The notes under the pieces are model-generated. The model saw only the letters and a list, made by a program, of their open reading frames with translations. It searched no databases and had not been told where the DNA came from. From the NCBI GenBank assembly GCA_038229875.1, contig JBBROA010000052.1:1-27463 (forward strand): a DNA stretch of 27,463 bases, given 5' to 3'. The DNA is from JALYUA01 sp038229875. Lineage in GTDB: Bacteria; Acidobacteriota; Thermoanaerobaculia; UBA5066; Gp7-AA6. How positions within the stretch are numbered: position 1 is the stretch's first letter; the number at the start of each line of letters is the position of its first letter. A program made the position numbers and the translations under genes. Below are positions 14,943 to 22,467 of the stretch, piece after piece.

Positions 14943-15826
14943 TCTGGGTGGGAAAAGAGACCCGGCTTCTCGTCCAGGGGCTGACCGGGCGCGAAGGAAG
15001 CTTTCACGCGCTCGCCTGCCGCGACTACGGGACGGCGGTCGTCGCGGGCGTCACCCCGGGCAAGGGCGGCACCACGCACGAGGGAATTCCGGTCTTCGAC
15101 ACGGTCGCGGACGGTGTCAAAGAGACCGGCGCGAACGCCTCGATGATCTTCGTCCCGCCCCCGTTCGCCGCCGACGCGGTCGTCGAGGCGGCGGACGCAG
15201 GGGTCGCGGTAGTCGCCTGCATTACGGAGGGGATCCCGACGAACGACATGGTGCGCGTGAAGGCGGCCCTCGCACGCCGCGCCGCCGAGGGTGTCGCCGT
15301 GCGCCTGATCGGGCCGAATTGCCCCGGGATCATCACTCCTGGCGACAAATGCAAGATCGGTATCATGCCGGGCCGCATCCACAGGGCGGGCGCGGTCGGC
15401 GTCATCTCGCGATCGGGAACCCTGACCTACGAGGCGGTCGACCAGCTGACGTATCTCGGGCTCGGCCAGTCCACGGTCATCGGGATCGGAGGCGATCCCG
15501 TCAACGGCACGAGCTTCATCGACTGCCTCGCCGCGTTTCGCGACGACGACGGCACCGAGGCGGTGATCCTCATCGGAGAGATCGGCGGGTCCGCGGAAGA
15601 AGAGGCGGCCTGCTGGATCGCGGGGAACTTCAAGAAGCCCGTCGTGGCGTTCATCGCGGGGCAGACTGCCCCGCCCGGGCGTCGGATGGGTCATGCGGGC
15701 GCGATCATCGCCGGAGGGCGCGGGACTGCCGCCGACAAGGTCAAGGCGCTCGAGGCTGCCGGAGTCGCGGTGGTGCGCTCCCCGGCGGACCTCGGCAGCC
15801 GGATGAAAGAGCTCCTCGGGCGATGA
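14939..15826 (+). CDS. sucD: Succinate-CoA ligase alpha subunit
   Basis: 295 residues. It binds CoA and carries the phosphohistidine intermediate. CoA-binding Rossmann part: LLVQGLTGREGSFHALACRDYGT and GVTPGKGGTTHEGIPVFDTV. The ligase part shows RLIGPNCPGIITPGDKCKIGIMPG and VGVISRSGTLTYEAVDQLT; the active-site His is in GRRMGHAGAIIAGGRGTAADK. ATG overlaps the sucC TGA (ATGA) with GAGGCGG just upstream, so the two subunits are made in a coupled way. Its own TGA overlaps the ATG of the next small membrane protein in the same manner. Confidence 0.97.
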   Translation: MIWVGKETRLLVQGLTGREGSFHALACRDYGTAVVAGVTPGKGGTTHEGIPVFDTVADGVKETGANASMIFVPPPFAADAVVEAADAGVAVVACITEGIPTNDMVRVKAALARRAAEGVAVRLIGPNCPGIITPGDKCKIGIMPGRIHRAGAVGVISRSGTLTYEAVDQLTYLGLGQSTVIGIGGDPVNGTSFIDCLAAFRDDDGTEAVILIGEIGGSAEEEAACWIAGNFKKPVVAFIAGQTAPPGRRMGHAGAIIAGGRGTAADKVKALEAAGVAVVRSPADLGSRMKELLGR

Positions 15827-16245
15827 ACGGCGCGAGCCTTTACGACGAGGTGCAGGGCTTTGGCCCCTGGCTCTACGCCGTCGCCGCTCTGCTCGTCCTG
15901 ATCGCGCTCTCGCTCGCGACGCTGCAGATGAAGACGACCGTCGCGCCTGATGCGGTCACGGTCCGGTTCGGCTTTCTGAGCACGACGCGCATTCCGGTTT
16001 CCGAGATCGCTCGAGCGGAGGCCGTCGCCTACCGCCCGATCCGCGACTATGGCGGCTGGGGCATCCGCGGGTTGGGGCGGCGCCGCGCCTTGAACGTCCG
16101 CGGAGATCGCGGAGTTCTCGTCGTCCGCACGAACGGGACGACGGTCCTGATCGGAACCCAGCGTCCCCGCGAGCTGCTGTCGGCGCTCGCCGGCGTGGGT
16201 GTCGCGACGGAAGACAAGCTTCCGGCGGAAGTCCGGGAATTCTGA
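15823..16245 (+). CDS. Small single-helix membrane protein with PH-like domain
   Basis: 140 residues. An N-terminal membrane helix (WLYAVAALLVLIALSLATL, about 14-33) is followed by a strand-rich domain: TTVAPDAVTVRFGFLSTTRIPVSEIARAEAV, YGGWGIRGLGRRRALNVRGDRGVLVV, TTVLIGTQRPRELLSAL. The pattern GGWGIRG...ALNV.G..GV......VLIGTQRP..L is seen in many uncharacterised bacterial proteins with a PH-like fold. ATG overlaps the sucD stop (ATGA), so it is translated with the TCA genes, although the family has no known metabolic role. It is a second PH-like membrane protein in this window (see 6418-7050). Function unknown; a membrane tether is speculation. Confidence 0.8.
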   Translation: MNGASLYDEVQGFGPWLYAVAALLVLIALSLATLQMKTTVAPDAVTVRFGFLSTTRIPVSEIARAEAVAYRPIRDYGGWGIRGLGRRRALNVRGDRGVLVVRTNGTTVLIGTQRPRELLSALAGVGVATEDKLPAEVREF

Positions 16246-16294
16246 AACTCATTCGAACGACGTCGCCAGCCCGCGCGACAGAAAAGGATCACCG

Positions 16295-16711
16295 TTGACG
16301 CAGAGAACACTGACCATCTTGAAGCCCGACTCGGTCGCCGCGGGTAACGCGGGAGCCATCCTGGCGCAGCTCGAGAAGGAGGGGTTCCGGCTCGCCGGGG
16401 TGAAGAAGGTCCGTCTCGCGCCCGATCAGGCCCGGGCGTTCTACGAGGTCCACCGCGAGAGACCGTTCTTCGAGGGGCTCGTGAAATTCATGACCGAGGG
16501 CCCCGTCGTCGTCGCCGCGCTCGAGCGGGCGGACGCGGTCCCGCACCTGCGCGCCACCATGGGAGCGACCGATTCGAAGAAGGCGGAGGCGGGCACGGTC
16601 CGCAAGCTCTACGGGACCGACATCGAGCGCAACGCCATCCACGGGAGCGATTCGCCGGAGAATGCGGAAAAAGAGATCGCGTTCTTCTTTTCCGGAGCGG
16701 AGCTGATCTAG
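16295..16711 (+). CDS. ndk: Nucleoside diphosphate kinase
   Basis: 138 residues, standard length. It transfers the terminal phosphate of ATP to other nucleoside diphosphates through a phosphohistidine. The TTG at 16295 is chosen because AAAAGGA (16282-16288) lies just upstream and the protein then begins LTQRTLTILKPDSV, the family's usual start; upstream in-frame starts would overlap the previous gene. Key features: LTILKPDSVAAGNAG, YEVHRERPFFEGLVKFMTEGPVV, ATMGATDSKKAEAGTVR and the active-site His in NAIHGSDSPENAEKEIAFFF. Last gene of the TCA train; Ndk is known to associate with succinyl-CoA synthetase in Pseudomonas, which fits this position. Confidence 0.96.
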   Translation: MTQRTLTILKPDSVAAGNAGAILAQLEKEGFRLAGVKKVRLAPDQARAFYEVHRERPFFEGLVKFMTEGPVVVAALERADAVPHLRATMGATDSKKAEAGTVRKLYGTDIERNAIHGSDSPENAEKEIAFFFSGAELI

Positions 16712-16713
16712 CT

Positions 16714-16729
16714 TTCGGCGAAGGCCGAA
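16714..16729. terminator. Short hairpin between convergent ndk and trmJ-like genes
   Basis: TTCGGC-GAAG-GCCGAA fills the 18-base gap between the two stop codons. It has no T-run on either strand, so it is at most a weak bidirectional stop or an mRNA 3'-end stabiliser. Confidence 0.35.
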
Positions 16730-17467
16730 CTAAGTCTCGTCCGCGTGCGCTCTGCGCAGGGAGACCATCACCCGGTTCGCCACCCCGCGCAGGATCGCCG
16801 CCTCGCGTGTCGTGAGCGGGCGGCCGGCGACGATCCTCCGCCAGGCGCGCAGCGAGCGGTCGCGGTGTCCCGTGTCATAAAACCCCGTGGCTTCCAGCGC
16901 CCGGTCCCAGTGCTCGAGGGCGCCCTCCACTTCTCTCGCCGTCGCCCATCCCTCCGCCTCCGCGTCGGGCGTGACGGATCCGGTCTCTGCCATGCGGGCG
17001 ACAGCGAGAACCGCGGCCACGGCATGGGAGACATTCAGGGTCGGGAAATCGGGACGGGAGGGGAGCCGGAGAGACGCCGAAGCGCGTGAACGCTCCTCTT
17101 CGGTGAGCCCGCTGCGCTCGGGGCCGAACACGAAGACGACGCGCGCCGCCGGGCCGAGCTCGCCCAGAAACCCGGAAAGGTCCGCCAGCTCGAGCGCCCG
17201 CTGTTCCTCGCGGCCGCGCAATGACGAGGTCGCGATCACCGCGTCGAAATCCGCGACGGCTTCGAGCACGTCCGGCACCCGCTCGATCGACGCGAGCACG
17301 TCGTCCGCGCCCGAAGCGAGCCGCAGCGAGTCCTCGTCGGGAAGCGCCGCCGGCTCGACCACGATCATGCGGCGGACGCCGAAATTCTTGCACGCGCGCG
17401 CTGCCGATCCGAGGTTCCCGGGCGTGTGTGTCCGCACGAGGACGACGGAGATTTCGCGATCAGCCAT
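16730..17467 (-). CDS. TrmJ-like SPOUT RNA 2'-O-methyltransferase
   Basis: 245 residues from the ATG at 17467 (a TTG at 17503 would add 12 residues that are unlike the family). The SpoU/TrmH-type knotted domain is complete: ISVVLVRTHTPGNLGSAARACKNFGVRRMIVVEP (motif 1 with the Asn and Arg), VFVFGPERSGLTEEE (motif 2) and PTLNVSHAVAAVLAV (motif 3). The C-terminal helical extension resembles TrmJ, which methylates the ribose of position 32 in tRNAs. The exact RNA target is inferred. No Shine-Dalgarno site; GATAAT six bases before the ATG and TTGTGG 18 bases further up form a promoter for a leaderless message. It is convergent with ndk and divergent from the VWFA gene. Confidence 0.88.
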   Translation of the reverse strand: MADREISVVLVRTHTPGNLGSAARACKNFGVRRMIVVEPAALPDEDSLRLASGADDVLASIERVPDVLEAVADFDAVIATSSLRGREEQRALELADLSGFLGELGPAARVVFVFGPERSGLTEEERSRASASLRLPSRPDFPTLNVSHAVAAVLAVARMAETGSVTPDAEAEGWATAREVEGALEHWDRALEATGFYDTGHRDRSLRAWRRIVAGRPLTTREAAILRGVANRVMVSLRRAHADET

Positions 17468-17473
17468 TTCGGA

Positions 17474-17503
17474 ATTATCCGGCAGGAAGTATCCTTTCCA
17501 CAA
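17474..17503 (-). promoter_or_regulatory. Promoter of the TrmJ-like gene
   Basis: On the minus strand TTGTGG (17503-17498), an 18-base spacer, and GATAAT (17479-17474), followed by six bases and the ATG. This is the most complete promoter seen in the window, and it places transcription start at the start codon. It overlaps the upstream region of the divergent VWFA gene, whose own candidate -10 is TATCCT (17490-17495). Confidence 0.5.
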
Positions 17504-17507
17504 AGAG

Positions 17508-18539
17508 ATGCGACGCCTTGGCCTCGTCTTCGCCGCGTCAGCTGTGCTCCGGGCCGCGGGCGCTCTCGCCCAGCCCGCCCCGGCACCGGCACCGACGCCG
17601 GCAACAGCGGCCGCGCCCTCGCCCCCTCCGGCAGCAGGCGCGCCGGCCCTTCCGACCCCGCGGGAGACGCCGCTTCCGACCTACACGGAGAGCGCGGGCA
17701 GCGAATACGTCCTCCTCCCCGTGCTCGTCTTCGACCGGAAGGGGCGGTTCGTCGACGGGCTCGCGAAGGGTGATTTCCGGGTCAATGCGGGCGGTGTCAA
17801 TGTGGTTCTCGACACGTTCGAGCGGGACGACGACGCCCCGGCGTCCTTCGCGTTTCTGGTGGACACCTCCGGGAGCATGAAGCTAGCGAAAAAACTCGAA
17901 GCGGCCAAGGCCGCGATCCGTCACATCCTGGAGGGGCGCCGGCCGGGGGATGATTTCGCCCTCTTCGCCTTCGCGGAGGACGAGGTCTCCGTGATCTCGG
18001 AATTCTCGCCGAACCCGTCCCGGATCATCACCGCCCTGACCAGGCTGGAGGCCGGCGGGCGCACCGCGCTCTTCGACGCCGTCGCGGCGACCCCGTCGCG
18101 CATGCTCGCGGGGAAGAACGGGAAGCGGGCCGTTCTGCTCTTCACGGACGGGGTCGATAACGCGAGCAAGATCACGGCCGACGAAATGGCAACGATCCTG
18201 CAGCAGGTTTCCATACCGGTCTACGCGGTGGGCATGAAAAATGCCGCGTTTGACCGCATGACGGACGAGGAGCGCAAGGATCTGGCTCTCGACAACCTGA
18301 AATTACTCGCCTACACCAGCGGCGGCCAGCTGTTTCTGGCGAGCGCCGAGGAGGACTTGAAACCGATCGCCGCGAAGATCAACGCGGAGGTCCGAAAACA
18401 ATACCTCTTGGGATTCGCGCCGTCGGGCCAGGGAGAGCTAAAATACAGAGTGGTGGTGGTGTCCGTGACCAAACCCGGCAAATGGGTCGTCAGGACGAGA
18501 CGGGGGTACCGGGGAACGGTCCCCTCGCCAGATGGTTAA
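17508..18539 (+). CDS. Secreted VWFA-domain protein, acidobacterial VWFA-related type
   Basis: 343 residues. A signal peptide (MRRLGLVFAASAVLRAAGALA, cleavage before QPAP) leads to a Pro/Ala-rich linker (about 22-58). The strand pattern VLLPVLVFDRKGRFVDGLAKGDFRVNAGGVNVVLDTFE is the usual prefix of the acidobacterial VWFA-related family. The VWFA domain begins FLVDTSGSM (MIDAS DxSxS, about 120-130) and contains the MIDAS Thr region GGRTALFDAV and LLFTDGVDN; the last part (YLLGFAPSGQGELKYRVVVV, WVVRTRRGYRG) is also family-typical. It would act in the periplasm or at the surface, probably in metal-dependent adhesion; partner unknown. Start chosen for the signal peptide; no ribosome site, so possibly a very short leader. 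The OmpA-like gene follows after 22 bases. Confidence 0.88.
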   Translation: MRRLGLVFAASAVLRAAGALAQPAPAPAPTPATAAAPSPPPAAGAPALPTPRETPLPTYTESAGSEYVLLPVLVFDRKGRFVDGLAKGDFRVNAGGVNVVLDTFERDDDAPASFAFLVDTSGSMKLAKKLEAAKAAIRHILEGRRPGDDFALFAFAEDEVSVISEFSPNPSRIITALTRLEAGGRTALFDAVAATPSRMLAGKNGKRAVLLFTDGVDNASKITADEMATILQQVSIPVYAVGMKNAAFDRMTDEERKDLALDNLKLLAYTSGGQLFLASAEEDLKPIAAKINAEVRKQYLLGFAPSGQGELKYRVVVVSVTKPGKWVVRTRRGYRGTVPSPDG

Positions 18540-18561
18540 CCCTTTTGGAAGGAGGATTTCG

Positions 18562-19185
18562 ATGGGTAAGAGATCAAATATCTGGATCGTGGGCGGGGCG
18601 CTTCTTCTGGGCACCTTCGGCCTCGGCGGCTGCGCGACCAAGCGCTACGTCGGCGACGAGGTTTCCAAAAGCAGCGCCGCGTCGGAGAAGCGGATCAACG
18701 AAGTCGAGTCCCAGGTCGAGACCGCGCAGAGCAAGATCCGGGACCATGATCACCGCATCTCCGAGCTCGACAAATCGACGCGCGATGCTCTCGAACGGGC
18801 GCAGGCGGCGGGCAAGCTCGCCGAAGGCAAGTTCGTGTATTCGCTGGTGCTCTCCGACGACGCGGTGAAGTTCCCCTCGAGCAAGTGGGCTCTTTCGAAG
18901 GAAGCCGAGAGCCGGCTGAAGGAATTCGCGGAGAAACTGAAGTCCGAGAACAAGAACGTCTATCTGGAAGTCCAGGGCCACACGGACTCGAAAGGGTCGC
19001 CCAGCCTGAACTACCGGCTCGGCGAAGAGCGGGCGGAGGCGGTTCGCCGTTTCCTGAACAAGCAGGGCATCGCGTTGAACCGGATGTCCACGATTTCCTA
19101 CGGCGAAGATGAGCCGGTGGCGCCGAACAAGAGCAAGGGCGGCCGCTCGAAGAACCGCCGCGTGGTCGTCATCGTCCTCGCGTAG
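18562..19185 (+). CDS. OmpA-family lipoprotein (Pal-like)
   Basis: 207 residues. AAGGAGG (18549-18555) six bases before the ATG at 18562 fixes the start; an upstream in-frame start at 18532 is rejected for that reason. Lipoprotein signal: positively charged start, hydrophobic core, lipobox LGGC (Cys about 24). Residues about 30-85 form a coiled coil (KSSAASEKRINEVESQVETAQSKIRDHDHRISELDKS). The C-terminal OmpA domain (about 95-207) shows VYLEVQGHTDSKGSPSLNYRLGEERAEAVRRFL, the peptidoglycan-binding Asp and Arg of the family, and GEDEPVAPN.....KNRRVVVIV. It should tether outer membrane to peptidoglycan. Its last 17 bases overlap the convergent pseudouridine synthase gene. Confidence 0.92.
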   Translation: MGKRSNIWIVGGALLLGTFGLGGCATKRYVGDEVSKSSAASEKRINEVESQVETAQSKIRDHDHRISELDKSTRDALERAQAAGKLAEGKFVYSLVLSDDAVKFPSSKWALSKEAESRLKEFAEKLKSENKNVYLEVQGHTDSKGSPSLNYRLGEERAEAVRRFLNKQGIALNRMSTISYGEDEPVAPNKSKGGRSKNRRVVVIVLA

Positions 19186-20377
19186 GTTTCCGCGTCTCTC
19201 GAAAGGCCCCGCTTCGGCGGGGCTTTTCTTTTTTGGGGCGGCCTTCTTTTTCCGGACGGCTTTCTTTTTTCGGCCGCTCGTTGTCGCGTACACGCGGGAG
19301 ATTTTGACCCTCGCGGACGAGGGGGCGGCCAAGGCGTCCGGTCTCCGTGGAAAGTTCCCACGGGCGCGACCCCGGGCGCCGGGCGGGAGCCCCGTCGAAG
19401 GTCGCGCGATCGACCGCAGGCCGAGGCCGCGGTCCCGGGGGCGGCGGCCCGGCTGGTCCGCGGGGCGCCGTTTGCGCCGGCTGGTGCCGCGTTTGCGCCT
19501 TCGGCCGAAGTTTCCCGCGTTCCCGTAAAGCCGAGAGCACGCGCTCGAAATCCTCCGGCACCGGCGCATCGACTACGACCGCTGCCCCGCTCGTCGGGTG
19601 CCGGAATCCGAGACGTCTCGCGTGCAGCATCTGGCGGGGCGCTTCGGGACCCGGGGCCGCCTGGCCGGTCCGATAGACGCGATCGCCCAGAACCGGATGG
19701 CCCGTCGAGAGAAAGTGCACCCGGATCTGGTGCGTGCGGCCGGTCTCGAGATGCACGGAAACCAGCGCCGCGCCTCGCAGCCGCTCGACGACTCGGTACC
19801 GGGTGACCGCCCGCCGGCCGGGCTCTCCCTTTCGGGCGACGCCTCTGCGGCCGAGCCCCGCGTCGCGCACGAGGTCCGCGTCGAGAATGCCGGAGTCTGG
19901 CGGCTCCCCGGCGACCAGGGCGAGGTACTCCCGCTCGATGTCGTGGACGCGGAAGAGAGCCTGCAGCGCATGAAGCGCCTCGCGATGGCGCGCGAAGACG
20001 AGCGCCCCTGATGTGTCCTTGTCGAGCCGGTGCACGATGCCGGCGTAGGGCCGGCGGTGATATCGGTGCTGGAGATAGTCGAGCGCGCGCGCGTGCAGGG
20101 TGTCGCGTTCGCGTTCGGCCGTCGGGACCGTCAGTAGTCCCGCCGGCTTGTCGACGATCAGCACGTCGTCGTCGTCGTACAGGACGGAAAGACGCGTGCG
20201 GATGTTGTGTCGCGCCGGTCGATTCGGGTCCCACGTCAGACGCGCCTCCTCGAGGACGTCGAGCCCCGGCTCGTCGACGGTGACGCCGTCCCGATCCACG
20301 CGCCCCCCGCGCACGGCGTCCCGGGCAGCGCGACGGGAGAGCGAAAACGCGCGCGCGACGGCGAGGTCGAGTCTCAC
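19169..20377 (-). CDS. RluA-family 23S rRNA pseudouridine synthase with basic tail
   Basis: 402 residues. GTG at 20377 has GAGAGGAG upstream and overlaps the TGA of the preceding gene (GTGA). N-terminal S4 domain (RLDLAVARAFSLSRRAARDAVRGGRVDRDG). The catalytic domain has VLIVDKPAGLLTVP, the active-site Asp in AGIVHRLDKDTSGALVFAR, and ALVSVHLETGRTHQIRVHFLSTGHPVLGD, which places it in the RluD/RluC/RluA group. The family normally ends near residue 290; here about 110 more residues follow, Pro/Arg-rich and ending with three hexapeptides RPKKES, RPEKEG, RPKKEK and a basic end. This tail overlaps the neighbour's terminator and last codons. The target uridines cannot be named. Confidence 0.92.
   Translation of the reverse strand: MRLDLAVARAFSLSRRAARDAVRGGRVDRDGVTVDEPGLDVLEEARLTWDPNRPARHNIRTRLSVLYDDDDVLIVDKPAGLLTVPTAERERDTLHARALDYLQHRYHRRPYAGIVHRLDKDTSGALVFARHREALHALQALFRVHDIEREYLALVAGEPPDSGILDADLVRDAGLGRRGVARKGEPGRRAVTRYRVVERLRGAALVSVHLETGRTHQIRVHFLSTGHPVLGDRVYRTGQAAPGPEAPRQMLHARRLGFRHPTSGAAVVVDAPVPEDFERVLSALRERGKLRPKAQTRHQPAQTAPRGPAGPPPPGPRPRPAVDRATFDGAPARRPGSRPWELSTETGRLGRPLVREGQNLPRVRDNERPKKESRPEKEGRPKKEKPRRSGAFRETRKPTRGR
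19206..19234 (+). terminator. Intrinsic terminator with TTCG tetraloop after the OmpA-like gene
   Basis: GCCCCGC (19206-19212), TTCG, GCGGGGC (19217-19223), then TTTTCTTTTTT. It is a classic strong terminator for the plus strand, but it lies wholly within the coding sequence of the convergent pseudouridine synthase tail. Confidence 0.92.
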
Positions 20378-22143
20378 CGCGACGCTCCTCTCCCGGGGAC
20401 CCGGACCTCGACGAAGAAATCGGGGTCTCCGATCCGGGCGCCTGAACGGGCGTTCGGGCCGTAGACCGCGACGGGCGCGAAGCGCTCGTCGATGAACGCC
20501 GCGAGCCGGGGCGAGTAGTCCTTTCCGAACGCGCGCTGGCCCTCTCCGACCGCGAGAGCGTTGATGAGAAGCAGGACGTCCGGCGGATGCGAGCGCATGA
20601 GGCCGATGATTCTCTCCTCTCCGGGGCCGTCGAGGTGCCCGGGCCAGAATTGCTCGAGCGGCAGTGGATTGGCGCGGCCGAGTGCGTACTCGAAGAAGCC
20701 CGCCTCGGGAAATCCCGTCAAGGTCGCTCCGGGCGCCAGACGCTTTTCGAGGTCCGCGAGCGTCAGCGCGGAAGTCCTCGCCTCGTGCACGGGCAGGACG
20801 ATGCGCCCTGCCGCGGTCGAGAGCTCCTCCCACCCGGGGCCCCGGTACGACCGCCAGACCCCGGCGGAGCGCACGAAAAGGAAAACGCCGAGCGCCGCCG
20901 TCAGGAGCCCCGGAAGCGAGCGCCCGACCGCCGGCGCCCACCGTTGCCCGGCCCGGAGCAGGGCGGCGACGGCGACTACGATCGGCAGCGGAAGGAAAAA
21001 CGCGTTGTATGGGCCGGAGTACCCGGCGGCCAGAAACAGCCGCGCGGAAAAAAGTGCGGAGAGGAGGAGTGCGCCATCGGAGATCAGGGGGAGCGCGCCG
21101 CTTTCGGATTTCTTCGTGAGGAACCTCGCCGCGCGCGCCAGGAGAAGCGCCACGCAGACGGCGGGAACAACGCGAACGAGCGGAGGAAAGAGCGCGAACA
21201 GAGGCCGCGCGGAATCGGGAGGAAACTCGAAGACCAGGACGCACGCGGCGAGCACGAGGTCGCACATCGTCTCCACCGCGTGCGCCGCCGCATCCGAGGA
21301 GCGCCGGGCCCGCCGCGCCGCGGCGGCTCCGAGAACGAGAAGCGAGCCCGCGAGGAGCAGCACGACGGCGGCGAGCGCGAGCTGCGCCAGGCGAAGGGCG
21401 GGCTCGTCGAATCCCGCAAAGGAGCGGTAGACGTTCTGAAAAGCGCGAGGAGGGTGCAGGAGCGCCAGCCATCCGTCGGCGATCAGGCGCTCGCGTGAGA
21501 TGCCGATCGAAACCGCGGCATAAGCCACCGCCGTCAGCGCCGTGGGAACGACCGCGGAAACGATCAGTCTCCGCGGCTGCCGGCGCGCGTCGAGTGCGAT
21601 CGCGGCGAGGCCGGCGGCGCCGAGCTCCGGGCGGGACAGGAGTGCGGCGAGCAGGCAAAAGCCGGTTCCGACGTCTTTTCCGCGCGATTCTCCCGAGGAG
21701 AAAGCCATTGCGCCCGTCAGAGCGGCCACCGCCATCGCGGTGTCGAAGCTGAACGGGAAAAGCCATCCGCCGGGCCTCAAAAAGAAGGCGAGAGCGACCG
21801 CGAGGGAGACGGCGAGAGCGCCGCCGGTCCCGGGAATCCAGCGCAGCGCCAGCCGCCGCAAAGCCTCGAGCCCCGCAGCCGCCACCGCAAGCGCGAGAAC
21901 CGTCCGTGCGGCGAAGGAACGGCCGGCCAGAAGCTCGACCGCCGCTCCGGCAAACGGAGCGAGAGGCCCATGGTGAAAGTGGATCGCGTCGTAGAGGCGC
22001 TCGCCGCCGGCCACGCGCCGCGGCACCATTAGCTCGCGCCCCGAATCGACGAAAGGCTCGATCCACCGGTTCCACGAAGCGAAGAGCAGCCCGCAGAAGA
22101 CCGACCAGGGAAGCAGGACCGGCAAAGAGCGCCGCAAGTTCAA
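20374..22143 (-). CDS. Polytopic membrane protein, probable GT-C-type glycosyltransferase
   Basis: About 589 residues with roughly a dozen hydrophobic helices, then a soluble C-terminal part (about 440-589). The first loop after helix 1, WIEPFVDSGRELMVPRRVAGGERLYDAIHFHHGPLAPF, is the pattern of GT-C transferases that use lipid-linked sugars (acidic residue in the first outer loop, then 'GG..LY..i....GPl.p'). The periplasmic C-terminal part (ALTLADLEKRLAPGATLTGFPEAGFFEYALGRANPLPL, DVLLLINALAVGEG) also fits that type. The sugar donor is unknown. The start is uncertain: TTG at 22143 is the nearest before the first helix; the frame stays open to about 22347 but upstream sequence looks non-coding. 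The stop overlaps the pseudouridine synthase GTG. Confidence 0.7.
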   Translation of the reverse strand: MNLRRSLPVLLPWSVFCGLLFASWNRWIEPFVDSGRELMVPRRVAGGERLYDAIHFHHGPLAPFAGAAVELLAGRSFAARTVLALAVAAAGLEALRRLALRWIPGTGGALAVSLAVALAFFLRPGGWLFPFSFDTAMAVAALTGAMAFSSGESRGKDVGTGFCLLAALLSRPELGAAGLAAIALDARRQPRRLIVSAVVPTALTAVAYAAVSIGISRERLIADGWLALLHPPRAFQNVYRSFAGFDEPALRLAQLALAAVVLLLAGSLLVLGAAAARRARRSSDAAAHAVETMCDLVLAACVLVFEFPPDSARPLFALFPPLVRVVPAVCVALLLARAARFLTKKSESGALPLISDGALLLSALFSARLFLAAGYSGPYNAFFLPLPIVVAVAALLRAGQRWAPAVGRSLPGLLTAALGVFLFVRSAGVWRSYRGPGWEELSTAAGRIVLPVHEARTSALTLADLEKRLAPGATLTGFPEAGFFEYALGRANPLPLEQFWPGHLDGPGEERIIGLMRSHPPDVLLLINALAVGEGQRAFGKDYSPRLAAFIDERFAPVAVYGPNARSGARIGDPDFFVEVRVPGRGASR

Positions 22144-22467
22144 AGGCGGAGAAAGATCAATCCGTCCGCTCGAGGCGAACGCCTGAACCTGGATACCGGG
22201 AGAATCACGCGGAGATGCTAACCGAACGGGGCGGGGCGGCTCCCTTTTCAGGATTCTTGACCGGCACGAGCGCGAGGAGCGGGAGAGCGCTTCGATCAAG
22301 AGCCGGGCATGGCGGCCCGATCCCCCGAGTGGCAACGACGGCACCAACTACCTGTGGGCCCCTCACCCCGACCCTCTTCCCGAGCGCGGGGAGAGGGAAC
22401 TCGGTATGGCTTCCTCATCGCGGGGTGGCGGAAACGTTCAGGCGGCGGTCTTGCATTCACGCCCGCG
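22144..22467. other. 324-base gene-free region with a REP-like hairpin
   Basis: Between the divergent GT-C-like gene and topoisomerase IB. No convincing gene is seen, although frames stay open through the G+C-rich sequence. CCCTCTTCCCG (22372-22382) pairs with CGGGGAGAGGG (22387-22397) with one G-T pair, preceded by GGCCCCTCACCCCGA. From memory, sequences of the form 'CCCTCACCCCGACCCTC...GGGGAGAGGG' are widespread intergenic palindromes in bacteria. No promoter is convincing. Confidence 0.5.

Noticed and set aside
20378..22075. N-terminal extension of the pseudouridine synthase to 968 residues
   Set aside because: The extension is a shadow of the GT-C-like gene; GTG at 20377 with GAGAGGAG starts exactly at the S4 domain.
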